Below, piece by piece: positions 7,090-14,546 of a DNA stretch of 20,568 nucleotides (position 1 is its first letter; each line of letters begins with the position of its first letter). Source of the DNA: JBFMHD01 sp040752395 [NCBI: Candidatus Hydrogenedentota bacterium] (GTDB lineage Bacteria > JBFMHD01). Location: positions 1 through 20,568 of the forward strand of contig JBFMHD010000018.1 of NCBI GenBank assembly GCA_040752395.1, read 5' to 3'. A model generated the notes under the pieces. The model worked only from the letters and a program-made list of their open reading frames with translations, was not told the origin of the DNA and did not search any database. Made by a program: the position numbers and the translations under genes.

Positions 7090-9336
7090 ATGTTTCTTAA
7101 TAATATTGCCAAGACAAATAAGGTACTTAATATAAAATTAAAACATTTTAAGATTATAAAAATTGTTTTTTTATCAATACCTGTATTATTTAATCTCTCT
7201 GTTATATTAAAATTGATATGGGGGTTTGAAATCTATGGCGACGATAATTCGTATCATCTTGCTGTATGCAGATACAATGAACAATTGCTAAAAAATGGTT
7301 TTAACCCATTAGATAGTTTTATTCCTTACTGGAACTGTGGGTTCCCGATTAATCAATACTACAACCCGCTTGCACGAATCATTGTACCGCTTGTGCACCT
7401 CGTATTGTTTTATCTGCCTTTGTATATAATTTTCAATTTATTTATTGTGATATTATATTCGACTTTCCCCTTAATAATATATTATTCAGCAAAGAAAATG
7501 AATATGAACCCTGTTGGTAGTATCTGTTCAGCACTTGTTTCTACGCTCATACTTGGTGAACAATCATTTGGTATAGAATATTCCTCTACATTTTATTCGG
7601 GTCTTTTCACTCAATTATTTGGTGTCTATTCTCTCCCGCTTGCAATCGCGTTCTCATATAAATCTTTATTCAAAGATTTCAAAAAATGTTATCTTTTACC
7701 TGTTTTACTATTGTCTCTTACTCTGCTTTTTCATTCGATAGTCGGTTTCATAGCGATAATCTCGATTATATTAATTGTGTTTATAGATTTTTCCCCGCAA
7801 TTAAATAAAAGATATCAGCTACCAAATTATGTATTACAAACTAAAAAAATATTAAAAATAGTTATAATAATAATGCTCTCTTTTTTAATAACCGGATTTT
7901 TCTTTATTCCTGCGATTATTCATTCCAATGCCAATGGTGAGGAACCATTTGCTCCTTTGTATATGCAGGATTCTTTCGGTACCATTCCTGTACTTAAAAA
8001 ATTATTCACAGGTAAGATGTTTGATAATGGCCGTTTGCCTGTTTATTCTTTATTATTACTTCTCGGTATCATCTCTTGTATTTTAAGAAAGAACAGGGTT
8101 ATAAAATTTTTACTACTCGGATTCTTTGTTTTTCTTCTCTTATATTTTGGAAGAAACAGCCCTGTGGGTAAAATAATAAACCTGCTCCCGCTATCATCTT
8201 TCCTCCCTATGTTTAGATTTGTCATCGGTGTTCATTTCTTCTCTATCTTCATTGTCGGTTATGCGTTACAGAGAATAATATTTTTCAATCTACCATTCCG
8301 CACTGGCCAGCGTTTGAGAAGATGCTTTATTATATTGCCACTTATTGCTATCATATACCTCTACACAAGTAATAAAAAAAGTATGTTCTGTGAAACTTTT
8401 ATTAACTATAGAAAAGAGCTAAATTATAGAAATATTCTTTTAGATATAGTAAAAAAACTCAAAACCTTACCGGTTGCCCGTCTATATATAAGTGATACTT
8501 TTTGTGATGGCAGCCATTTTACCTATGGTTTATTGCCTATGTATTCTGATAAGCCTGTGTTATACGGTTATACAGTAGCAGCAGGCCTTAACTCATTACC
8601 ATTCTATTATTCCCAGTATCTGGCACTTGACAACGCTTCTGAATTAAATTTATTTAACGTTCGATATCTATTATCATTCAATGACAGACGACCACCCCTT
8701 CTTTTTAATAAAATATATTCGAATAAAATATATTCGTTATATGAATTCAACACAAGCGGTTATTTTGACGTATGTTATTCTGATATCGCAATAATCGGAA
8801 ACAAAAAGTCTGTAAGAAAAACCATACTTAATTTCTGGTCACATTCTTCATTATTACAACAAAAAAGATTTATCACTATCTTTGACGAGAAAGCTGATTA
8901 TAGTAAAAGCATAAGTTTTAAAAACAGGATATATGTAAATAATAATGGTGACATCATTGAATTAATCTGGAACAATTGTAAAATACCTGTAGATCAGCTT
9001 AATCATCTATTATTAAATACCACTAATCCTGTCCCTGTAATACAGATTATTGAAGAAAAAATAGATTATAACAAGTATTCTGCAAAGGTCTCTGTGGATA
9101 CCGATGCTATTATATTATTAAAAGTTTCTTATCATCCCTATTTTAAATGTTTCGTAGATGAAAACAAGACCGAGATAATACAATTGTCACCAGGATTTAT
9201 AGGTGCAAAAATCAATCAGGGAATACATAACGTAACATTTATCTATAAACCGGGTATGGAAAAATATATCCTTTATCTAATCTCTATAGCTACTATTTTA
9301 TTTTTAATAATTATACCTCACTTTTCACACCGGTGA
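7090..9336 (+). CDS. Large multi-membrane GT-C-like protein (PTPS-related/YfhO type)
   Basis: 748 residues from the ATG at 7090; a TTG at 7054 would add 12 codons and overlap the hicA remnant, and neither has a clear ribosome binding site. The first ~430 residues contain about ten hydrophobic segments. The first periplasmic loop has GDDNSYHLAVCRYNEQL and later FNPLDSFIPYWNCGFPINQY, the acidic-loop arrangement found in GT-C glycosyltransferase-like membrane proteins of the '6-pyruvoyl-tetrahydropterin synthase-related' and YfhO families. These act at the membrane on lipid-linked sugars during glycan or teichoic-type polymer decoration. Residues ~440-720 form a soluble region with LNLFNVRYLLSFND, typical of the family's C-terminal domain, and a final membrane helix precedes the end. 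Donor and acceptor cannot be read from sequence. It is convergent with another GT-C gene. Confidence 0.65.
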   Translation: MFLNNIAKTNKVLNIKLKHFKIIKIVFLSIPVLFNLSVILKLIWGFEIYGDDNSYHLAVCRYNEQLLKNGFNPLDSFIPYWNCGFPINQYYNPLARIIVPLVHLVLFYLPLYIIFNLFIVILYSTFPLIIYYSAKKMNMNPVGSICSALVSTLILGEQSFGIEYSSTFYSGLFTQLFGVYSLPLAIAFSYKSLFKDFKKCYLLPVLLLSLTLLFHSIVGFIAIISIILIVFIDFSPQLNKRYQLPNYVLQTKKILKIVIIIMLSFLITGFFFIPAIIHSNANGEEPFAPLYMQDSFGTIPVLKKLFTGKMFDNGRLPVYSLLLLLGIISCILRKNRVIKFLLLGFFVFLLLYFGRNSPVGKIINLLPLSSFLPMFRFVIGVHFFSIFIVGYALQRIIFFNLPFRTGQRLRRCFIILPLIAIIYLYTSNKKSMFCETFINYRKELNYRNILLDIVKKLKTLPVARLYISDTFCDGSHFTYGLLPMYSDKPVLYGYTVAAGLNSLPFYYSQYLALDNASELNLFNVRYLLSFNDRRPPLLFNKIYSNKIYSLYEFNTSGYFDVCYSDIAIIGNKKSVRKTILNFWSHSSLLQQKRFITIFDEKADYSKSISFKNRIYVNNNGDIIELIWNNCKIPVDQLNHLLLNTTNPVPVIQIIEEKIDYNKYSAKVSVDTDAIILLKVSYHPYFKCFVDENKTEIIQLSPGFIGAKINQGIHNVTFIYKPGMEKYILYLISIATILFLIIIPHFSHR

Positions 9337-9406
9337 TAACCTCCATACAGAATTTACTTGACATTTATTCTTTGTTGTAATATTGGTTTTAATAAAGCCG
9401 CTACCA

Positions 9407-10870
9407 TCAATTGCCAGAAACAAAAAACTGTCCGGTAAACAATTGGTGTGATGTTAATACATAGATAATTACAAAATAAATCAATAGATATATCAATGCG
9501 ATAACTACACTTCTATCCATAATCGCTACATTACAAGGAATATATTCTTTTATATTTACAGGAATAACGAGAAGCAGTAAGAGAAATACAGGCATAACAA
9601 AATAAATAAATCTCTTCTTAAATATCTCTATTTTTGTATCAAGAAAAACAAAAGGAGAAAGATAAAGAAAAATTAAGGATACCAATTTATAATTATACGA
9701 ACAAGATGGCAGTATATCCATTACTATATTTAAAATTACAAGCTCAAGCAGAATAAGTTTATCCCTGTTTTTATTCTTTATAACGATTACTACGTATGCT
9801 GATATCATAAAAGCGCTTATAATCTTGTATAGGTTTAAGAGCGCTGTCTTGTTTAATGAAAATAACTTAAGAAAATATAAGAGTGAATGATTCACCCACG
9901 AATCAGGTACACAACCCGAAAAAACCGGTAAAACATTAAAAATATAGTAATACCAGTTATTTAACCCTGTAAGTATGATTATAATTATACTCAGTATCAG
10001 AGCCATTATTAATATCTTGAATTCTTTTCTTATCAAAAAGAAAAAAATAAAAATACCAGGATAAAGCTTGAGCATAAATGCAAGGGTAAAAAACAGAGCC
10101 GTTAGATATTTATTATTTTTTAAAAGATAAAAATAAATAAAAAGAACAATGAATAGCAGAACCAGAATGTCGGTCTGACCTCGTTCTAAATGAAATATTA
10201 AAAAGTGTGATTGAAAGTATAAAACAAACAATGATATGAATGACATGAACTTAAACCGCGTTAATTGTGAAATAAAATATATAGATACTATAAGAAGTAG
10301 CAAACTTATAAGAGTCCATAAATAATAAGCGGTTTTGAAAGAAAGAAAAGCAAATGGTATAAAAACATAAGCGAGTAAAGGAGTACCAACAAATCTGCTT
10401 CTTTCTTTTAAATAATAGCATTCATCAGCATAGATATCATAATATTTCTCGCCTTTATCCCTGTTATTTATATATATATTGTAACTATCTAAGGTGGTAG
10501 TGCCACCAACCAAACTTCTATTTGAGGATTTTTGACGCAATGTAGTTAAGTTAAAATTCTGCTCGAATTGCACAGATCTCACAATATAAGAATCTAACAG
10601 AGTAAGCCCAGCTATATAATTAGCTAAATAGTCACCACCTGGTCTCGGATCAACTGGCATATATCCAAACCCGAGCGGTTTCGTATACTTATCCTGCGTA
10701 ATACCATAATAAAGCGGTATAAAAAAAGATGATATTAAACTAAAAATAAATAATAGAAATAAAAGATAAATCACTTCCTTCTCTTTTAATTCGCTCTGGA
10801 TTTGAGAGTATAAACTTTCCATAATCATAATAGTAAAGAAATAAGATAATAGAGTATCAAAAATATACAT
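9407..10870 (-). CDS. GT87-like membrane mannosyl/glycosyltransferase (DUF2029 type)
   Basis: About 487 residues from the ATG at 10870; a TTG at 10903 and ATGs at 10828 and 10822 are alternatives, and none has a Shine-Dalgarno, so the start is uncertain. The protein is dominated by ~10 membrane segments. A periplasmic loop after the first segment holds GGDYLANY, with an Asp where GT-C enzymes carry a catalytic acid. A HLERGQTDILVLLF motif and, further on, LAFMLKLYPGIF match the GT87 (DUF2029) hallmark 'GQ.n.l...K..P'. GT87 enzymes use polyprenyl-phosphate sugars to glycosylate lipids or glycans outside the inner membrane. Together with the convergent gene and the Maf gene, it suggests an active surface-glycosylation programme. 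The specific sugar is unknown. The end of the gene lies 70 bases from the end of its convergent neighbour, with no obvious terminator between. Confidence 0.7.
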   Translation of the reverse strand: MYIFDTLLSYFFTIMIMESLYSQIQSELKEKEVIYLLFLLFIFSLISSFFIPLYYGITQDKYTKPLGFGYMPVDPRPGGDYLANYIAGLTLLDSYIVRSVQFEQNFNLTTLRQKSSNRSLVGGTTTLDSYNIYINNRDKGEKYYDIYADECYYLKERSRFVGTPLLAYVFIPFAFLSFKTAYYLWTLISLLLLIVSIYFISQLTRFKFMSFISLFVLYFQSHFLIFHLERGQTDILVLLFIVLFIYFYLLKNNKYLTALFFTLAFMLKLYPGIFIFFFLIRKEFKILIMALILSIIIIILTGLNNWYYYIFNVLPVFSGCVPDSWVNHSLLYFLKLFSLNKTALLNLYKIISAFMISAYVVIVIKNKNRDKLILLELVILNIVMDILPSCSYNYKLVSLIFLYLSPFVFLDTKIEIFKKRFIYFVMPVFLLLLLVIPVNIKEYIPCNVAIMDRSVVIALIYLLIYFVIIYVLTSHQLFTGQFFVSGN

Positions 10871-10918
10871 ATTGAGAAGAAAAAAAAGAGACCCGAAAAA
10901 CAAGAATTGACTTAAAAA

Positions 10919-10946
10919 TAAAAAAATAGTAGCTTATAGCCGATAA
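10919..10946 (+). promoter_or_regulatory. Sigma-28 (FliA)-type flagellar promoter before fliS
   Basis: GCCGATAA at 10939-10946 is an exact match to the sigma-28 -10 consensus. TAAA at 10919-10922 lies 16 bases upstream; the consensus spacing counted this way is 15. The -10 end is 19 bases before the fliS ATG. Late flagellar genes such as fliS are typical sigma-28 targets. Confidence 0.65.
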
Positions 10947-10965
10947 ACCAAAAGAGCATTAACAA

Positions 10966-11412
10966 ATGGTGATAAATCCTTACGAAAAGTATAAAAAGGC
11001 TCAGGTCGAGACAGCTAATCAGGGTAAACTTATTCTGATGCTTTATGATGGTGCGATACGATTTTTGAACTTAGCTCTGGTCGCACTATCAAAACGCATA
11101 CTTGATCAGGCAAATAATAATATCATTCGTGCACAGGATATTATCTGGGAGTTACTCGGTTCTTTAGATATGGAGCGTGGTGGCGAAATCGCCGCTAACC
11201 TCTTTAAATTGTATGATTATATGAATAGAAGATTAATACTGGCAAATATAAAAAAAGACCCGGCACCTGTAACCGAAATAATAAATATCCTCCAGCAGCT
11301 ACGCGAGGCATGGGCTGTAGTATTTAAAGAAAGCACCACTTGTGGGATACGAGAAAATTCACCACTTTCAAATCTACCTGTCAACGGAGGCCAGATATCA
11401 TTTGAACGATAA
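10966..11412 (+). CDS. fliS: Flagellar export chaperone FliS
   Basis: 148 residues. The N-terminus MVINPYEKYKKAQVETANQG followed by KLILMLYDGAIRFLN is the FliS signature. IRAQDIIWELLGSLDMERGG, a LYDYMNRRL segment and a C-terminal LREAW complete the family pattern. FliS binds the disordered C-terminus of flagellin in the cytosol, prevents premature polymerisation and delivers it to the FlhA export gate. The tail after LREAW (~30 residues) is longer than in many homologues. A sigma-28-type promoter precedes it, and the next gene overlaps its last 11 bases, so the two are translationally coupled. Flagellin itself is not in the window. The identification is strong. Confidence 0.93.
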   Translation: MVINPYEKYKKAQVETANQGKLILMLYDGAIRFLNLALVALSKRILDQANNNIIRAQDIIWELLGSLDMERGGEIAANLFKLYDYMNRRLILANIKKDPAPVTEIINILQQLREAWAVVFKESTTCGIRENSPLSNLPVNGGQISFER

Positions 11413-11866
11413 AAATCATATCATCAATCTTTTAAATACAGAAATAAAAATTCTTCAACAAATAATAGATAAAATAGAATCATTGAAACAATCGTTTAAT
11501 ATTAACGATATAGAGGCTATAAATAAGATAATTGAAGAGATAAATAAATTATATACCGAGCTTTCCAAAGGAGATGTCTTCATCAGCCGGCATAGTCTTA
11601 AAAAACAACTCAATACCCAAACAGATAACTGGAGCGATATTATACCAGCAGCAAAATTAGAGAATGAGCCTTCTGTCAATAAATTAATAGAGATTTATAA
11701 TACTCTGAGTTCTAAGACCAACGAGTTATCTTTAAACATTGTTTCAAGAATTAAAGATATTAATGCGGGCTTGAATAATATCGAGGTATCGCGTAAGATA
11801 AGCAATAAATATCGGAGTTTATCTAAGATGCCAAAAATAAGTATTTTTATCGACAAAAAGAAGTAA
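11402..11866 (+). CDS. flgN: FlgN-like flagellar chaperone
   Basis: 154 residues from a TTG at 11402 that lies 11 bases after GGAGG (11386-11390), overlapping the end of fliS; an upstream ATG at 11342 lies inside fliS and would give an implausible N-terminus. The protein is almost entirely helical: LLNTEIKILQQIIDKIESLK, then IEAINKIIEEINKLYTEL, and a second half with LIEIYNTLSSKTNELSLNIV and a long C-terminal helix. This is the layout of FlgN (chaperone of the hook-filament junction proteins FlgK and FlgL), including 'K..L...L' spacing and an Asn-containing C-terminal helix. FliT, a related export chaperone, is the main alternative. The neighbouring fliS supports a flagellar role. No membrane segment or signal peptide. 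Confidence 0.6.
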   Translation: MNDKNHIINLLNTEIKILQQIIDKIESLKQSFNINDIEAINKIIEEINKLYTELSKGDVFISRHSLKKQLNTQTDNWSDIIPAAKLENEPSVNKLIEIYNTLSSKTNELSLNIVSRIKDINAGLNNIEVSRKISNKYRSLSKMPKISIFIDKKK

Positions 11867-12113
11867 TGATAACCTGTTTCCCCCGCCCTTCTATAATAAC
11901 TTAAATTTAAAAGTGAGAAGTGAGAAGTATCAGGACAGGCTACGGGCTACGGACTACAGCCGGCTGGAGCCCGAAGCCCGGAGTCTGCTGAAAAGTCTTG
12001 AGTTTTGAGTCCTGAGTCCTGTTTTGACTCACGACTCACGACTCTTTTCATACTTTGTGCCTCTTTTCCTCCCCTTTAAAGTGTCTCACGTTTCAGGGAA
12101 GCAGTATAAAATA
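11867..12113. other. Intergenic region between convergent genes, filled by repeat cassette
   Basis: After a short unique stretch come GTGAGAA/GAGAAGT heptamers (~11911-11928), cassette copy c and a GTGCCTCT remnant. No gene. The long hairpin lies between two genes that end toward it, so it could act as a two-way transcription end, although no T-run follows. Confidence 0.6.
11935..12063. repeat. Composite hairpin cassette, copy c
   Basis: GGCTACG heptamers, CAGCCGGCTG (11957-11966), hairpin arms TGAAAAG (11989-11995) and CTTTTCA (12044-12050) around CTGTTTT, then a short TTTGTGCCTCTTTT tail. The TATCATCTTTAGTTTTTCAT module of copies a, b and d is missing. Confidence 0.8.
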
Positions 12114-12350
12114 TTAAGCCGCTGAAAATTCTTCTTCTAAAGAAACTATCTTTGATGCGTATAATAATACAGCTTTTATATCTTCTTTGCTAATAAAAGG
12201 ATACTCCTCTAAAAGTCTTTCCTCAGTGTATCCGTAGGCTAATTTTTCAAGGAGTAAATCGACTGGTAAACGGGTTCCCTTAATAACGGGTTTACCAAAC
12301 ATTATCTCGGCATCTCTTTCGATGCGGCATAAAAGGTCTTTTTCATTCAT
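12114..12350 (-). CDS. DUF433-family antitoxin-like protein
   Basis: 78 residues from an ATG at 12350, preceded by GAGGTGA at proper spacing. The sequence matches DUF433: IERDAEIMFGKPVIKGTRLP, then VDLLLEKLAYGYTEERLLEE and a terminal helix. DUF433 proteins contain a helix-turn-helix-like fold and are the proposed antitoxin partner of DUF5615 PIN-like toxins. The start codon overlaps the stop of the upstream toxin frame (ATGA), the normal arrangement for this pair. The protein appears complete. Because the upstream toxin frame carries an amber codon, translational coupling through it would now be weakened. The internal ribosome binding site could still allow expression. Confidence 0.85.
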   Translation of the reverse strand: MNEKDLLCRIERDAEIMFGKPVIKGTRLPVDLLLEKLAYGYTEERLLEEYPFISKEDIKAVLLYASKIVSLEEEFSAA

Positions 12351-12709
12351 TTTATCACCTCTATTGGAACAATTCTAAATTTTTCTTTCGTTATCACAAC
12401 AAAGTGATCTACGATCTTTTTCGCATAACGTTCCAACAACTTATTTAATAGGTTAATCTTTTCAAAGGAATTCTGTCCTTTAATGCGTAGTAGTATAATC
12501 CCATAGGCTATTTTTTTCTAAAGAAAAACGATTTCGCCAAAATCCTTATCATTAGTGATAATTATCCTTTTCTCATCATATGCAAGTCTACACACTTCAT
12601 CATCTTTCATTCGTTTGTTAATTTCGGCCACCCATTTTGTATCAAAACCTTTATTTCTTAAAAAATCTACAATTTGTTTTTCTACATTTACATTGGCAAT
12701 AAATTCCAT
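12347..12709 (-). pseudogene. DUF5615 PIN-like toxin with in-frame amber codon
   Basis: Start ATG at 12709 with AGGA 9 bases upstream. The first 63 codons match the N-terminal half of DUF5615: VEKQIVDFLRNKGFDTKWV, DDEVCRLAYDEKRIIITNDK, DFGEI. A TAG at 12518-12520 then interrupts it. The same frame continues for 56 more codons (IAYGIILLRIKGQNSFEKIN ... HFVVITKEKFRIVPIE) to TGA at 12347-12349. That continuation is exactly the expected C-terminal half ('GIILLRL ... FVVVxxxxxRI'), and the TGA overlaps the antitoxin start by ATGA. Full length would be 120 residues, normal for the family. The usual first acidic residue in the 'LADEN'-type motif is replaced (FIANVNV), so the site may already be altered. 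TAG is used as a real stop elsewhere in the window (382), so genetic-code recoding is unlikely. Probably an inactivated toxin. Confidence 0.8.
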
Positions 12710-12761
12710 GGAACACATTCCTAAGTAATCATTGTAAGCAAGCATTAAACCCGGTAATATA

Positions 12762-12790
12762 TATTTAAATTATAATAATTTTTTCATCAA
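12762..12790 (-). promoter_or_regulatory. Possible promoter for the DUF5615/DUF433 pair
   Basis: On the minus strand TTGATG (12790-12785) is followed after 17 bases by TAAATA (12767-12762), within an AT-rich tract. The match to sigma-70 consensus is moderate, and AT-rich DNA produces such matches easily. Confidence 0.3.
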
Positions 12791-12900
12791 GAAAGATTTT
12801 TTAAAAATTTAAGATCGATGCTGATGAGCAATTTATGATTGGTGATTATAAAGAGGAATCTGTCTTCTGTCTTCTTGTAAAATATGGGATGTGCCATTAA

Positions 12901-14499
12901 TTAAAAAGAAGTGATGATAAACTCTTTTAATTTATTTTTTAATACCTCAAATTCAATATTCTTATTATTCATATACTCTTCATAAATAAGCGTTTCAAAT
13001 ATTCTGCCGGTATCTTTATCTTCTATAATCTCATTTATATTAGTTGCTTTTTCTATATCTTTTATTTTTTCGATAAAATAATCCTTTATTTCTTCATAAG
13101 GCAATAGTATTCTCTCTTGCTTTAATATTATTCTTTCTTTTATTTTTTTGAATGAAAAATCACTGATTTTTTTGAATTCTGTATTGGATATTCTCGCTGA
13201 TTTTTCATAAATCTGGTAAAATTTATTATTTTTATTCTCAGATACTATTTTCTCTATCTGCCTCCTGTAAAGGTCAAGATTGTATGTTGTTTTTATTTTA
13301 GTCCCATCCACAGCCTCTACTTCAAAAGTCTTGATTCGGGATAATTGTGTAAATATATAACTATTATATTTATTCAGCAGATTATAATCATAAATACCCC
13401 GGCTGTATACTTTTTTAAACGGGAATCCTGAATCTATGCCTGCAAGAATAATGTGCTCAAGTCCGATACGGAGCACTATATTTATAAGAGGTATAACAAC
13501 GCTGCCACCCTGATTAATAAAAACTCCTTTTATATAGCCATGATTAGCTAACCAGAGATTAAGTGGATGGTCTGATGGTATAAGAACGATGTTATTAAAA
13601 AATGTCAGTATATCAGCATTAGAGATTGTATCACATAACAGAACAGGCATTTTCTCGTTATTTTTCTTGTTTTTAAAAAAGGTCGATGTTTTTCTTTGCG
13701 GGTCAACACTGCAGACGAAATCTATATCCACACCTTGTTCAAGACATGGCTTTAATGCTGAATCAGCTACAAAAGTATAACAATATTTAGATTTATCTCT
13801 TATCTCTTTAATATCTTCTTCCAATGATGGGCCGCTGCCTATTATTATCCCGGTGCCTTTGATTCTTGGAAGACTTGAGGTAGTAAAAAACTTTTTATCA
13901 GATTTTAAAGTTTTAACAAAATTATCAAACCATAACCTGCCAAACTTTGAAACAACAATATTAAATGTTGTTCTTTCATCTACTGCATATTTAACATCTT
14001 TAAAGATTTTATCTAATAATTCTTTATCCTGTAAAAATTCATTTTCATTAACAATGGTTACTACTTTCCCATCAAGAAGCGGGTCAAAATTATTCATTAT
14101 AACGTCGGTAATGTTCTTTATATCTGTACAAAATATGAGATGTAGTTTACTTAAAACATCTTCGTAATCAACGACATTCATAGATATAGTTATGCACTCT
14201 AAGAATGGTTCAATAACAACGACTTTTTTCACTATCTCTTTCAACAAAACCAGGGTATAACCAGCACCAAGACCAATGACAATGACAAACGTATCTTTAT
14301 CTATATTTAAACTATCTATCTTTCTTTTTGCTTCCTTTATCGGATCGTAGATAGAATGAAGATAATTTCCATTATTATCCGATAAAGTGATTAACCCATT
14401 CTTAGTTTTTAGTATTTTGAATTTTTTATTTGTTGAACAGATAAATGGTTGCACGAACTTTTTTTTAAAGAACAATTTATTTTTATCAAACAATCCCAT
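12901..14499 (-). CDS. Maf-family flagellin glycosyltransferase (DUF115/MptE-like)
   Basis: 532 residues. An N-terminal region (residues ~1-190) contains a Rossmann-like GLGAGY (76-81) followed by VVVIEPFLE, as in Maf N-terminal domains. The central domain (~200-370) has GSGPSLEED (221-229), FVADSALKPCLEQGVDIDFV, a CSVDPQ segment, FINQGGSVV and GIDSGFP (354-360), the hallmarks of the DUF115/MptE-like Maf core. Maf ('motility associated factor') proteins transfer nonulosonic acids such as pseudaminic or legionaminic acid to flagellin in the cytosol. The C-terminal ~150 residues are helical and Lys-rich. It lies 47 bases downstream of the ATP-grasp/FMN fusion gene on the same strand, and fliS/flgN lie nearby on the other strand. 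No Shine-Dalgarno is visible before the ATG. Assignment to family strong; sugar donor unknown. Confidence 0.85.
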   Translation of the reverse strand: MGLFDKNKLFFKKKFVQPFICSTNKKFKILKTKNGLITLSDNNGNYLHSIYDPIKEAKRKIDSLNIDKDTFVIVIGLGAGYTLVLLKEIVKKVVVIEPFLECITISMNVVDYEDVLSKLHLIFCTDIKNITDVIMNNFDPLLDGKVVTIVNENEFLQDKELLDKIFKDVKYAVDERTTFNIVVSKFGRLWFDNFVKTLKSDKKFFTTSSLPRIKGTGIIIGSGPSLEEDIKEIRDKSKYCYTFVADSALKPCLEQGVDIDFVCSVDPQRKTSTFFKNKKNNEKMPVLLCDTISNADILTFFNNIVLIPSDHPLNLWLANHGYIKGVFINQGGSVVIPLINIVLRIGLEHIILAGIDSGFPFKKVYSRGIYDYNLLNKYNSYIFTQLSRIKTFEVEAVDGTKIKTTYNLDLYRRQIEKIVSENKNNKFYQIYEKSARISNTEFKKISDFSFKKIKERIILKQERILLPYEEIKDYFIEKIKDIEKATNINEIIEDKDTGRIFETLIYEEYMNNKNIEFEVLKNKLKEFIITSF

Positions 14500-14513
14500 A
14501 AAAAATTTTTGTG

Positions 14514-14521
14514 TTATTGGC
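14514..14521 (-). promoter_or_regulatory. Possible sigma-28-like -10 element before the Maf gene
   Basis: GCCAATAA on the minus strand differs by one base from the sigma-28 -10 consensus GCCGATAA and ends 14 bases before the Maf start codon. No TAAA lies at the expected upstream distance, so support is weak. Confidence 0.2.
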
Positions 14522-14546
14522 CAAGTTTTAACAAGTCGAGACCTAC

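Noticed and set aside
9358-9386. TTGACA with a 17-base spacer as a promoter
   Set aside because: It points into the 3' end of the opposite-strand gene and the -10 (TATTGG) is poor; no gene follows on that strand before fliS.
12518-12520. TAG reassigned to an amino acid in this organism
   Set aside because: TAG terminates the TadG-like gene at 380-382 in a natural position, and other long genes contain no internal TAG.
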